This document shows, one piece after another, positions 1 through 5,471 of a stretch of 5,471 nucleotides of DNA. A model generated the notes under the pieces. The model saw nothing but the letters and a program-made list of their open reading frames with translations. It had not been told where the DNA came from and did no database searches. This stretch comes from JAYZDB01 sp036338025 (GTDB lineage Bacteria > Planctomycetota > UBA1135 > UBA2386). Made by a program: the position numbers and the translations under genes. The DNA lies in NCBI GenBank assembly GCA_036338025.1, contig JAYZDB010000184.1, positions 1-5,471 on the forward strand, written 5' to 3'. The stretch's first letter is position 1, and each line of letters starts with the position of its first letter.

Positions 1-585
1 ATGATCCTTGACGTCGGCGCCAATCCGCAGCCCAAGCCGCTGCACCTGCAACAGTATGCCCTGATGGGTTCGGCGTACTTCCAGCATGCGGTAGGGACCT
101 CGGCACCACGGGTTGCGTTGATGAACATCGGATCAGAGGCCGCCAAGGGCAATGCGTTCACCCGGGAGGTGGCAGATCTGCTCGGCCAATCGCAGGTCAA
201 CTTCGTCGGCAACATCGAGGGCGTGGAACTGTTCCACGGTGATTGTGACGTGGTGGTATGTGATGGATTCACTGGCAACGTGACCCTCAAGGTGTCCGAG
301 GGCCTGGTGGAATACGTGATGCGTCTCGTCACCAGTGCGCTTGCTGAGGTGGGTATCGACCAGCAGCACATCGAATCGGTATTGGAGGCAGTACGGCCAC
401 GCCTGGACTATTCGGCCTACGGTGGTGCACTTCTGCTGGGAGCCAAGGGTGTCGTGACCATCTGCCATGGTCGGTCCAGCTCGTCAGCATTCGGCAATGC
501 CTTGAAGTTCGCCAAACAGGCGGTCGAGATGGGCGTCAACGATCAAATCGTTGCGATGGTCCGGGAGGCGGCGGCAACCTCATGA
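1..585 (+). CDS. plsX: Phosphate acyltransferase PlsX, C-terminal part (5' end cut by window)
   Basis: PlsX transfers the fatty acyl group from acyl-ACP to inorganic phosphate. The acyl-phosphate produced is used by PlsY to start phospholipid synthesis at the membrane. The visible 194 residues carry the family's conserved blocks: LDVGAN at 3-8, an ALMG segment at 20-23, MNIGSEAAKGN at 41-51, FVGNIEG at 68-74, VCDGFTGNV at 86-94 and LDYSAYGGALLLGAKGV at 135-151, then a CHGRS loop at 155-159. PlsX proteins are usually about 330-350 residues, so roughly the first 140-150 are missing. The ATG at position 1 is an internal methionine and not the start. The stop overlaps the fabH start by 4 bp (ATGA, 582-585), which suggests translational coupling. 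Identification is very secure; the truncation is an effect of the window. Confidence 0.95.
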   Translation: MILDVGANPQPKPLHLQQYALMGSAYFQHAVGTSAPRVALMNIGSEAAKGNAFTREVADLLGQSQVNFVGNIEGVELFHGDCDVVVCDGFTGNVTLKVSEGLVEYVMRLVTSALAEVGIDQQHIESVLEAVRPRLDYSAYGGALLLGAKGVVTICHGRSSSSAFGNALKFAKQAVEMGVNDQIVAMVREAAATS

Positions 586-1574
586 CGATCCGGGTGGGAG
601 TTGCTGGGATCGGGAGCTACGTCCCGGAGCGGACGGTTACCAATCACGATCTCGAGAAGGTCGTCGATACCAGCGATGCGTGGATCGTGCAGCGTACCGG
701 AATCCGGGAGCGCCGCATCGCCAGTGATGACCAGTGCTCGAGTGATCTCGCCACCGAGGCCTCGCGCATGGCACTCGAGGATGCCGGGGTCGATGCGTCC
801 GAGATCGGGTTGGTGATTGTTGCCACCGCGACTCCGGATCAGCAGTTTCCGGCCACCGCCCTGCGCGTGATCGAGAACCTCGGATGCGAGAATGCTGGCG
901 GATGGGACCTGTCCGCGGCTTGCAGCGGCTTTGTCTTCGCGGTGCAGGCGGCAGCGCAATATATCCGCACCGGGTCGATGGGGGCGGTGTTGGTGATCGG
1001 TGTTGAAACCCTCAGCCGGATCATGAACTACGAGGATCGGACCACCTGCATCCTGTTCGGTGACGGGGCCGGAGCTGTCGTGCTCACGCCACATGACCGC
1101 ACCGATGGCGGAATGGAGTACCTCGCCGCCTACATGGGCTCGGCGCCGGATCGTGACGCCATCATCCAACCTGGAGGCGGCAGCCGCATTCCGGCATCGC
1201 ACGAGTCGGTCGACAGTGGTGCGCACTTCCTGCAGATGGACGGACGGCGGACCTTCAAATTCGCGGTGCGGACCTTCGCCGACCTGGTACGGCGTTCGGT
1301 GGCCGACCATGGTGGCGCGAGCGAACTCGGGATCGTGGTTCCGCACCAGATGAACCAACGCATTATCGAGGCTGCTGCCGATCGCTTGGAACTTCCTATC
1401 GAGTTGTTCTTCTCGAATGTCGCCAGTTTCGGTAACACCTCAGCAGCCTCGATTCCGATCGCGATGCGGGACGCCAAGGAGGCTGGACGCTTTGCAGCGG
1501 TTCGGGGCAAGTTGGCGTGTATGTGTGCGTTTGGATCCGGACTGAGTTTCGGTTATTTCCTCCTCCGAGTTTGA
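582..1574 (+). CDS. fabH: 3-oxoacyl-ACP synthase III (KAS III, FabH)
   Basis: FabH catalyses the first condensation of type II fatty-acid synthesis, joining an acyl-CoA primer (acetyl-CoA or a branched short acyl-CoA) to malonyl-ACP in the cytoplasm. The 330 residues match the usual length. The N-terminal block GIGSYVPERTVTN (9-21) and the CoA-binding DAWIVQRTGIRERR (32-45) are typical. The catalytic triad is visible: Cys114 in SAACSGF, His255 in PHQMNQR and Asn285 in FGNTSAAS. Phe89 falls at the position of E. coli Phe87 by a constant offset of two, but this residue alone does not decide primer choice. The extreme C-terminus reads CMCAFGSGLSFGYF, with Phe where many homologues have Trp, and two nearby cysteines; this looks like a benign variant. 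The start overlaps the plsX stop by 4 bp. A GGGAGG stretch (563-568) lies 13 nt upstream, rather far for a Shine-Dalgarno, so coupling probably helps. Confidence 0.96.
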   Translation: MTIRVGVAGIGSYVPERTVTNHDLEKVVDTSDAWIVQRTGIRERRIASDDQCSSDLATEASRMALEDAGVDASEIGLVIVATATPDQQFPATALRVIENLGCENAGGWDLSAACSGFVFAVQAAAQYIRTGSMGAVLVIGVETLSRIMNYEDRTTCILFGDGAGAVVLTPHDRTDGGMEYLAAYMGSAPDRDAIIQPGGGSRIPASHESVDSGAHFLQMDGRRTFKFAVRTFADLVRRSVADHGGASELGIVVPHQMNQRIIEAAADRLELPIELFFSNVASFGNTSAASIPIAMRDAKEAGRFAAVRGKLACMCAFGSGLSFGYFLLRV

Positions 1575-1596
1575 GCAAGAGACCAAGGAATCCCAG

Positions 1597-2334
1597 ATGA
1601 CCGCAAGTAGGAATGCATTGGTGACCGGAGCCTCTCGGGGCATTGGACGGGCGATCGCTGTGGCATTGGCGAGTTCGGGATACCGGGTGTTGTGTGTGTC
1701 CACCAGCGCAGGTGGCTGTGATGAGACGGTCGCGCAGTGCGGTGCAGTCGGTGGGGAAGCGTCGGCTCTGGTCTGTGACGTTTCGGACAGTGAGGCGGTC
1801 AAGGCGCTCGCCAAGGACATCGATGCCGAGGGGATTCAGATTCACGCACTGGTAAACAACGCGGGGATCACCCGTGATGGCCTGTTCCTGCGCATGCCGG
1901 AGGAAGATTTTGATGCGGTGATTGGCGTCAACCTCCGAGGGGCTTTTCTGATCACCAAGGCCTTTGGCCGGGGCATGGCCAAGGCCAGGTCGGGCTGCAT
2001 CGTGAATATCGGCTCCATTGTCGGGGTCGCCGGGAATGCCGGCCAGGCCAACTATTCAGCCAGCAAGGCCGGTCTGATTGGATTTACCAAGTCCCTGGCA
2101 AAAGAACTGGGTGGCCGGGGGGTGACGGTCAACCTGGTGGCTCCTGGGTTCATCACGACCGATATGACAGCCGGGCTGCCGGAGGAAATTCAGGCCTCAG
2201 CGAAGCAGAACATCCCCCTGGGGCGCTTTGGCACCCCAGAAGATATTGCGGCCACCGTCCAGTTTCTGTGTAGTGATGCTGCGGCATATATCACCGGTCA
2301 GGTCCTGATGGTTGACGGAGGCATGGCGATCTAG
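1597..2334 (+). CDS. fabG: 3-oxoacyl-ACP reductase FabG (SDR family)
   Basis: FabG reduces 3-ketoacyl-ACP to (R)-3-hydroxyacyl-ACP with NADPH, the first reduction of each elongation cycle. The 245-residue protein is a classical short-chain dehydrogenase/reductase. It has the dinucleotide-binding TGASRGIG at 10-17, NNAG at 87-90, and the tetrad Asn112, Ser140, Tyr153 and Lys157 (YSASK, 153-157). APGFITTDM (182-190) and the C-terminal VDGGM (239-243) are family hallmarks. After the second strand the sequence is STSAGG with no acidic residue, which agrees with NADPH preference. The start is supported by AAGGA at 1585-1589, 7 nt before the ATG, and the gap to fabH is only 22 bp. SDR proteins are functionally varied, but lying between fabH and acpP makes the FabG assignment strong. 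In many bacteria fabD would stand between fabH and this gene; it does not here. Confidence 0.95.
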   Translation: MTASRNALVTGASRGIGRAIAVALASSGYRVLCVSTSAGGCDETVAQCGAVGGEASALVCDVSDSEAVKALAKDIDAEGIQIHALVNNAGITRDGLFLRMPEEDFDAVIGVNLRGAFLITKAFGRGMAKARSGCIVNIGSIVGVAGNAGQANYSASKAGLIGFTKSLAKELGGRGVTVNLVAPGFITTDMTAGLPEEIQASAKQNIPLGRFGTPEDIAATVQFLCSDAAAYITGQVLMVDGGMAI

Positions 2335-2427
2335 CCCCTTCGCGAACCGGATTTTCGTTTTCTTGGTGGCTGTTTCACGCGAGAGTGACGGCCATATTCC
2401 AATTTCCCACAACATCGTTCTCCATTT

Positions 2428-2432
2428 GGAGG
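2428..2432 (+). promoter_or_regulatory. Shine-Dalgarno site of acpP
   Basis: GGAGG lies 9 nt before the GTG at 2442 and is one of the clearest ribosome binding sites in the window. It decides the acpP start. The in-frame ATG at 2385 has no such site and would add 19 residues unlike any acyl carrier protein N-terminus. A strong site suits acyl carrier protein, which is normally abundant. Confidence 0.85.
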
Positions 2433-2441
2433 TCGAAGCAA

Positions 2442-2687
2442 GTGACGCTCACCAAACCAGAAGTAGAAGAGAAGGTCGTCGACATCGTCTGTGGTCAACT
2501 CGGTACCAGCCGAGAAAAGGTCAAGCCTGAGACCTCGTTCATCAACGACCTCGGGGCTGATTCCCTGGACACTGTCGAACTGGTCATGGAATTCGAAGAC
2601 GAATTCGAGATCAGCATTCCTGATGAAGATGCTGAGAAGATCCAGTCGGTTGGCAATGCCATCGACTACATCTTCGGCAAGCAGTAA
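2442..2687 (+). CDS. acpP: Acyl carrier protein AcpP (GTG start)
   Basis: AcpP carries growing acyl chains as thioesters on a 4'-phosphopantetheine arm and delivers them to FabH, FabG, FabF and PlsX. The 81-residue product has the expected size and strongly acidic character. The attachment serine is Ser41 in the family motif [19 protein letters not shown] (37-55), followed by the helix III region [12 protein letters not shown] (59-70). The start is the GTG at 2442, chosen for the GGAGG 9 nt upstream and because the protein then begins a few residues before helix I, as in other ACPs. A longer reading from the ATG at 2385 exists but is not credible. The 107-bp gap after fabG is large for this cluster and could hold an extra promoter, but I see no convincing -35/-10 pair in it. 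Confidence 0.96.
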   Translation: MTLTKPEVEEKVVDIVCGQLGTSREKVKPETSFINDLGADSLDTVELVMEFEDEFEISIPDEDAEKIQSVGNAIDYIFGKQ

Positions 2688-2751
2688 CCCTCGACCTCGC
2701 TGTTGGTCCTTTGGCTGTCTCGTCTTCGAGTCGGTCCGGGGGGCGCAGCGT

Positions 2752-2764
2752 TACCCTCTAGCAT
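2752..2764 (+). promoter_or_regulatory. Candidate -10 boxes just upstream of fabF
   Basis: Two TANNNT hexamers, TACCCT (2752-2757) and TAGCAT (2759-2764), end 11 and 4 nt before the fabF ATG at 2769. No purine-rich Shine-Dalgarno lies in the usual window before that ATG; the nearest G-run, at 2738-2743, is more than 20 nt away. Initiation from either box would give a leader of zero to a few nucleotides, the leaderless arrangement common in actinobacteria. No good -35 box is seen. The spacing is less clean than at the ROK kinase gene, so this is tentative. Confidence 0.3.
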
Positions 2765-2768
2765 TGTC

Positions 2769-4013
2769 ATGAGTCGGCGCCGCGTCGTCATCACTGGGTT
2801 GGGTGTCATTTGCCCGGTTGGGAATGACCTGGATTCTACCTGGACCGCGCTGCTCGACGGGAGGTCAGGTGCTGGCCCGGTGACGCAGTTCGATGCTTCC
2901 AAGCACTCGACCAGCATTTCGTGTGAGGTAAAGGACTTCGATCCTGCCAAGTACTTCACGCCTTCCGAAGCCAAGCGCATGGATCCGTACTCGCAATACC
3001 AGATTGCGGCGTCGGATGAGGCTATGCGGGCCTCGGGCTTGGATATGTCGAAGGAGGATCCGACCCGGGCTGGCTGCATCCTGGGTACCGGTATCGGTGG
3101 GATCCACGAGATCGAGGAGCAGAAGATGGTGATGCTCGACCGCGGACCGCGTCGGGTCAGTCCGTTCTTCATTCCCAAGTTGATGTCGAACGCAAGCGCT
3201 GGTCAGGCCAGCATTCGCTATGGCCTGCAGGGCACGAGTTTCTCTACCGGTTCGGCTTGCGCGAGCGCCAGCAACGCCATGGGTATGGCGTTGCGCACGG
3301 TGCAGTACGGTGAGGCTGACATCATGGTCACGGGTGGCTCGGAAGCCGCCACAACGGGGCTCTCCCTGGCAGGATTCTGCTCGCTGAAGGCCTTGTCCAG
3401 GCGCAACGACGATCCGCAGCGGGCGTCGCGCCCCTTTGACATGGATCGCGATGGTTTCGTGATGGGGGACGGTGCCTCGGCCTTGATTTTCGAGGAACTC
3501 GAGCATGCCCTGGCACGGGACGCACGAATCTTCGCGGAGGTGGTCGGCTACGGGTCGACAGATGATGCCCACCACATTACCGCCCCGGCGGAGGATGCTC
3601 TGGGGCCGGTCCGGGCCATCCAGCAGGCGCTGCGAGATGGCGGATTGGATCCGGCCAGCGTCGACTACGTCAATGCCCATGGCACCAGCACCCATCTCAA
3701 CGACAAGGTCGAGTCCAAGGCGCTGAGGATGGTGTTTGGCGACCACGCTGACGCCCTGCAGGTCTCCTCCACCAAGTCGATGATCGGCCACCTGTTGGGG
3801 GCCTCCGGGGCTGTCGAGTTGGCCTTTACGGCGATGTCCATCCACAAGGGGCAGATTCCTCCGACAATCAACTACGAGACGCCGGATCCAGAGTGTGACC
3901 TGGATTACGTCCCGAACGAGGCCCGGGAGGCCGCGGTGGGGGTCGCGATCAGCAACTCGCTGGGCTTTGGTGGTCACAACACCTGTCTGGCCTTGCGGCG
4001 GTTCGAAGGCTAG
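2769..4013 (+). CDS. fabF: 3-oxoacyl-ACP synthase II (KAS II, FabF)
   Basis: FabF elongates acyl-ACP by condensation with malonyl-ACP. It runs the repeated cycles of type II synthesis and typically handles long and unsaturated chains. The 414-residue product has the Cys-His-His triad: Cys164 in GSACASASNA (161-170), His304 in NAHGTSTHLND (302-312) and His341 in SMIGHLLGASG (337-347), with Lys336 just before. The gatekeeper phenylalanine is Phe400 in GFGGHN (399-404). The ATG at 2769 is chosen because the protein then starts MSRRRVVITGLG, the standard beginning of the family. An in-frame TTG at 2703 would add 22 residues with no family counterpart. The ATG lacks a Shine-Dalgarno, and TANNNT boxes lie next to it. 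FabB is the main alternative, but length, motifs and position after acpP favour FabF. Confidence 0.96.
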   Translation: MSRRRVVITGLGVICPVGNDLDSTWTALLDGRSGAGPVTQFDASKHSTSISCEVKDFDPAKYFTPSEAKRMDPYSQYQIAASDEAMRASGLDMSKEDPTRAGCILGTGIGGIHEIEEQKMVMLDRGPRRVSPFFIPKLMSNASAGQASIRYGLQGTSFSTGSACASASNAMGMALRTVQYGEADIMVTGGSEAATTGLSLAGFCSLKALSRRNDDPQRASRPFDMDRDGFVMGDGASALIFEELEHALARDARIFAEVVGYGSTDDAHHITAPAEDALGPVRAIQQALRDGGLDPASVDYVNAHGTSTHLNDKVESKALRMVFGDHADALQVSSTKSMIGHLLGASGAVELAFTAMSIHKGQIPPTINYETPDPECDLDYVPNEAREAAVGVAISNSLGFGGHNTCLALRRFEG

Positions 4014-4021
4014 AGTGGTGC

Positions 4022-4035
4022 GCCCTGTCGAGGGC
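4022..4035 (+). other. Short GC-rich hairpin downstream of fabF
   Basis: GCCCT (4022-4026) and AGGGC (4031-4035) form a perfect 5-bp stem around a GTCG loop, 8 nt after the fabF stop. No T-run follows (the next bases are TGTTGATCGCC), so it is not a standard intrinsic terminator. It could be a weak mRNA 3'-end stabiliser or pause site, or chance in GC-rich DNA. Confidence 0.25.
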
Positions 4036-4085
4036 TGTTGATCGCCTTCGACCCTGTTTCCTCGTGTTTCATTGCCCCTCTAGCC

Positions 4086-4089
4086 AAGG
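4086..4089 (+). promoter_or_regulatory. Probable Shine-Dalgarno (AAGG) for the unknown gene
   Basis: AAGG lies 8 nt before the GTG at 4098 and supports that start. The alternative in-frame TTG at 4038 has AGGG only 3 nt ahead, which is too close to work. The stretch between the two starts also lacks the strong codon bias seen after 4098. Confidence 0.5.
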
Positions 4090-4097
4090 CGACTCCC

Positions 4098-4457
4098 GTG
4101 CGAAAAAAGTTCCGTGACCTACTCCATTCCTACAAGGTCGAGTCTTTCAAGATCACCCACAACAAGGACCACGTAGAGGAAATCACCAAGGAGATCCTCA
4201 GTTTCACGGATGAGGCGCTCAACAACGCCTACCACTACCACTTCCACAAGGACACTGAGCCGGCCCGGATCGAGACCTTCAACCTGATCAAGAACTACAC
4301 CTTGGAGTCGATCTTGCCGCCAGTCCTCGAGAAAGTGATGCGACACATCCTGATCCTGGAGAAGCAGCACGAGGGCGTGGTCAAGCTGTTCGATGATCTA
4401 CTCGAGGCCCTGTCCGAGGATGAAGGGGTGCAGAACGCCGGCCGGTCGACGGCCTAG
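4098..4457 (+). CDS. Small helical protein of unknown function
   Basis: I do not recognise this 119-residue protein and assign no function. It has no cysteine, no signal peptide and no clear membrane segment, so it is probably cytoplasmic. By eye it is nearly all helix: a basic start (RKKFRDLLHSYK, 2-13), an amphipathic stretch at about 22-45, then a long helical region at about 55-107 broken by PP at 75-76. The tail (108-119) looks disordered. A Tyr/His-rich patch YHYHFH (45-50), an HNKDH motif (21-25) and EKQHE (88-92) are notable; metal binding is possible but unproven. Coding is well supported: in this reading all Asn codons are AAC, all Tyr TAC, all Phe TTC and all Ile ATC, the sort of bias typical of well-expressed genes. 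It lies 84 bp after fabF and 41 bp before the ROK kinase. It could be co-transcribed with fabF. A longer form from the TTG at 4038 (139 residues) cannot be excluded. Confidence 0.8.
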   Translation: MRKKFRDLLHSYKVESFKITHNKDHVEEITKEILSFTDEALNNAYHYHFHKDTEPARIETFNLIKNYTLESILPPVLEKVMRHILILEKQHEGVVKLFDDLLEALSEDEGVQNAGRSTA

Positions 4458-4486
4458 AGTCTCGCGTCGCGTGCTCGTCAGCGGCA

Positions 4487-4492
4487 TAGTGT
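4487..4492 (+). promoter_or_regulatory. Candidate -10 box of a leaderless promoter for the ROK kinase gene
   Basis: TAGTGT fits TANNNT and ends exactly 6 nt before the ATG at 4499. Transcription would therefore be expected to start on or beside the A of the start codon. There is no Shine-Dalgarno between 4481 and 4498, which agrees with a leaderless message. The -35 region (about 4463-4469) shows no good match, which is common for such promoters but leaves the call tentative. Confidence 0.45.
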
Positions 4493-4498
4493 TCGTCG

Positions 4499-5428
4499 AT
4501 GAAGACAGTTCTCGCGGCTGACCTCGGCGGCACCAAGTGCCGCGTTGCCCTGCTGGCTGAGGATCTGAGCACGCTCGGAGCCAAGGTGGTCCCGACCCCG
4601 TCGGATCAAGACACCTTTATCGCGCTTCTGGAGGCCGAGTTTCGTGGCCTGTTGGAGTTGGAGCGCCCGGCGGACTGGGCTGCGCCGACTGCGATCGGTA
4701 TTGGTGCGGCGGGTGTGATCGCCAAGGACTTGTCTTCGATCATTTACTCCCCGAACCTGCCATTGGCTGGGGTGGACCTTTCCGCACACTTCCGGAGCAA
4801 GGTCGGCTTGCCGTTATTCATGGTCAACGACGGCCGGGCCAGCGCCTTGGGGGAATGGCGTTTTGGTGACGCGGCGGGCTGTGACCCGCTGCTGGTGCTG
4901 TTCTTCGGTACCGGCATCGGCATCGGTTTGATCGTCAATGGCAAACCCTACGAGGGGCATGCCAACGCTGCCGGTGAGATCGGGCACGTGCTCCATCGAC
5001 CCGGTGGACGTCGCTGCCCCTGTGGTCGCGATGGCTGCTACGAGGCGTACTGTGGCGGTGGCCCGATCGAGCAGCGGGCCAGCCAAGACCTGGGCATGTC
5101 TCCTGAGTCGGCGGCGGGATGGCGGATCGATCAGATTGTCGCGCAGGCTCGCGACAGTGGTGACCCGCGGGCGCAGGCGATCCTCGACGATGCCAGCCTG
5201 GCGGCTGGTTCGCTGGTTGCGTCGCTATGCACCCTGCTCAACCCGGCGGCGGTGGTGCTCGGGGGCGGTGTCTTGAAGGGTTGGCCGGCTCTCTACCAGT
5301 CGATTGAGACCTACGTGCGCGACTTCTGTGCGGAAATTGTCACGAAAGACCTCGTATTTGCCCACAGCAGGTTGGAATCCGACGCAATTCTGTGGGGCGC
5401 CGCAGAGCTGACGGGTGCGTTCCGATGA
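4499..5428 (+). CDS. ROK-family sugar kinase, probably glucokinase
   Basis: This protein probably phosphorylates glucose to glucose-6-phosphate with ATP (or polyphosphate) in the cytoplasm. The 309 residues match ROK kinases, and there is no N-terminal helix-turn-helix, so it is a kinase and not a ROK repressor. Visible elements are the phosphate-binding DLGGTK (8-13), the probable catalytic base Asp111 in VNDGRASALGEW (109-120), the GTGIGIG loop (137-143), and sugar- and zinc-binding AAGEIGH (157-163) with Glu160 and His163. CPCGRDGCYEAY (173-184) supplies zinc ligands Cys173, Cys175 and Cys180. VVLGGGV (252-258) is the C-terminal nucleotide-site strand and loop. Two departures from the common ROK pattern are NDGRA where NDANA is usual and YCGG where Y-x-SG is usual. 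The exact sugar cannot be read from sequence: fructo-, manno- or N-acetylhexosamine kinases share these motifs. The ATG at 4499 is the first start and gives the standard N-terminus. Confidence 0.88.
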   Translation: MKTVLAADLGGTKCRVALLAEDLSTLGAKVVPTPSDQDTFIALLEAEFRGLLELERPADWAAPTAIGIGAAGVIAKDLSSIIYSPNLPLAGVDLSAHFRSKVGLPLFMVNDGRASALGEWRFGDAAGCDPLLVLFFGTGIGIGLIVNGKPYEGHANAAGEIGHVLHRPGGRRCPCGRDGCYEAYCGGGPIEQRASQDLGMSPESAAGWRIDQIVAQARDSGDPRAQAILDDASLAAGSLVASLCTLLNPAAVVLGGGVLKGWPALYQSIETYVRDFCAEIVTKDLVFAHSRLESDAILWGAAELTGAFR

Positions 5429-5450
5429 TGAATATCCCGGGACTGACGAC

Positions 5451-5471
5451 ATGATCGACCTGGCCGTACTC
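5451..5471 (+). CDS. serS: Start of a gene, probably seryl-tRNA synthetase (cut by window)
   Basis: Only seven codons are visible, reading MIDLAVL. Bacterial seryl-tRNA synthetases very commonly begin MIDLxxLR, so serS is the best guess. GGGA (5439-5442) lies 8 nt before the ATG and could serve as a weak ribosome binding site. The gap from the kinase stop is 22 bp, so the two genes may be co-transcribed. Seven residues are too few for certainty; the next residues would be expected to be Arg followed by an acidic/Pro stretch if the call is right. Confidence 0.45.

Noticed and set aside
543..1358. A 271-codon minus-strand frame opposite fabH
   Set aside because: It is antisense to an intact fabH, shows no motifs or ribosome binding site, and is a codon-bias artefact.
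2385..2441. A 19-residue N-terminal extension of acyl carrier protein from the ATG at 2385
   Set aside because: There is no Shine-Dalgarno, the residues do not resemble any ACP, and the GTG at 2442 has GGAGG at ideal spacing.
2335..2441. A terminator or promoter in the fabG-acpP gap (TTCGCGAA palindrome at 2339-2346, T-rich stretch at 2351-2361, CATATT at 2393-2398)
   Set aside because: The palindrome is too short to form a terminator stem. CATATT has no -35 partner at a proper distance. Nothing is strong enough to annotate.
2865..3977. A 370-codon open frame on the minus strand opposite fabF
   Set aside because: It lies wholly antisense to an intact fabF and its translation has no recognisable domain. 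Long antisense frames are expected in GC-rich coding DNA.
2755..4084. The same octamer CCTCTAGC at 2755-2762 (before fabF) and 4077-4084 (before the unknown gene)
   Set aside because: The distances to the start codons differ (6 and 13 nt) and two copies of an 8-mer in over 5 kb can be chance. No extended similarity surrounds them.
4011..4460. TAGAGT at both the fabF stop (4011-4016) and the unknown-gene stop (4455-4460), which also fits a TANNNT box
   Set aside because: Both overlap stop codons and lie too far from the next starts to place a short leader. A shared TAG plus AGT is easily coincidence.
5425..5454. A short frame starting at the ATGATGA that overlaps the kinase stop (MMNIPGLTT)
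   Set aside because: It ends after nine codons and has no features of a gene. The ATG at 5451 is the better start for the downstream gene.

Overview
The window comes from a GC-rich bacterium. It carries the end of a type II (dissociated) fatty-acid synthesis cluster, then a small unrecognised gene, a ROK-family sugar kinase and the first codons of another gene. Everything is on the + strand. The GC-rich codon use, the GTG starts and the TANNNT boxes sitting right next to start codons fit an actinobacterial-type genome. This is an inference from style only; no sequence here fixes the taxon. The discrete FabH/FabG/ACP/FabF set shows a type II system, not the giant FAS I polypeptide of mycobacteria and corynebacteria.

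Layout: 1-585 is the C-terminal part of plsX, cut by the window edge. It overlaps fabH (582-1574) by 4 bp. fabG (1597-2334) follows after 22 bp. After 107 bp comes acpP (2442-2687, GTG start with a good Shine-Dalgarno), and after 81 bp fabF (2769-4013). A 119-residue helical protein of unknown function (4098-4457, GTG start) follows. Then come a ROK kinase, probably glucokinase (4499-5428), and the start of what is probably serS (5451 to the window end).

How the genes work together: FabH starts chains by condensing an acyl-CoA primer with malonyl-ACP. FabG reduces the 3-ketoacyl-ACP, AcpP carries the intermediates, and FabF elongates. PlsX moves finished acyl groups from ACP to acyl-phosphate for phospholipid synthesis. 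The order matches the plsX-fabH-fabD-fabG-acpP-fabF arrangement known from enterobacteria, except that fabD (malonyl-CoA:ACP transacylase) is absent between fabH and fabG. The ROK kinase probably feeds glucose into glycolysis and may be transcribed separately from a leaderless promoter.

The fatty-acid genes look intact, with all visible catalytic residues present. I see no mobile element, CRISPR array, RNA gene or convincing intrinsic terminator, and no evidence of a new multi-gene system. The most interesting item is the unrecognised gene at 4098-4457. It has very strongly biased, C-ending codons, a histidine/tyrosine cluster and a predicted all-helical fold.
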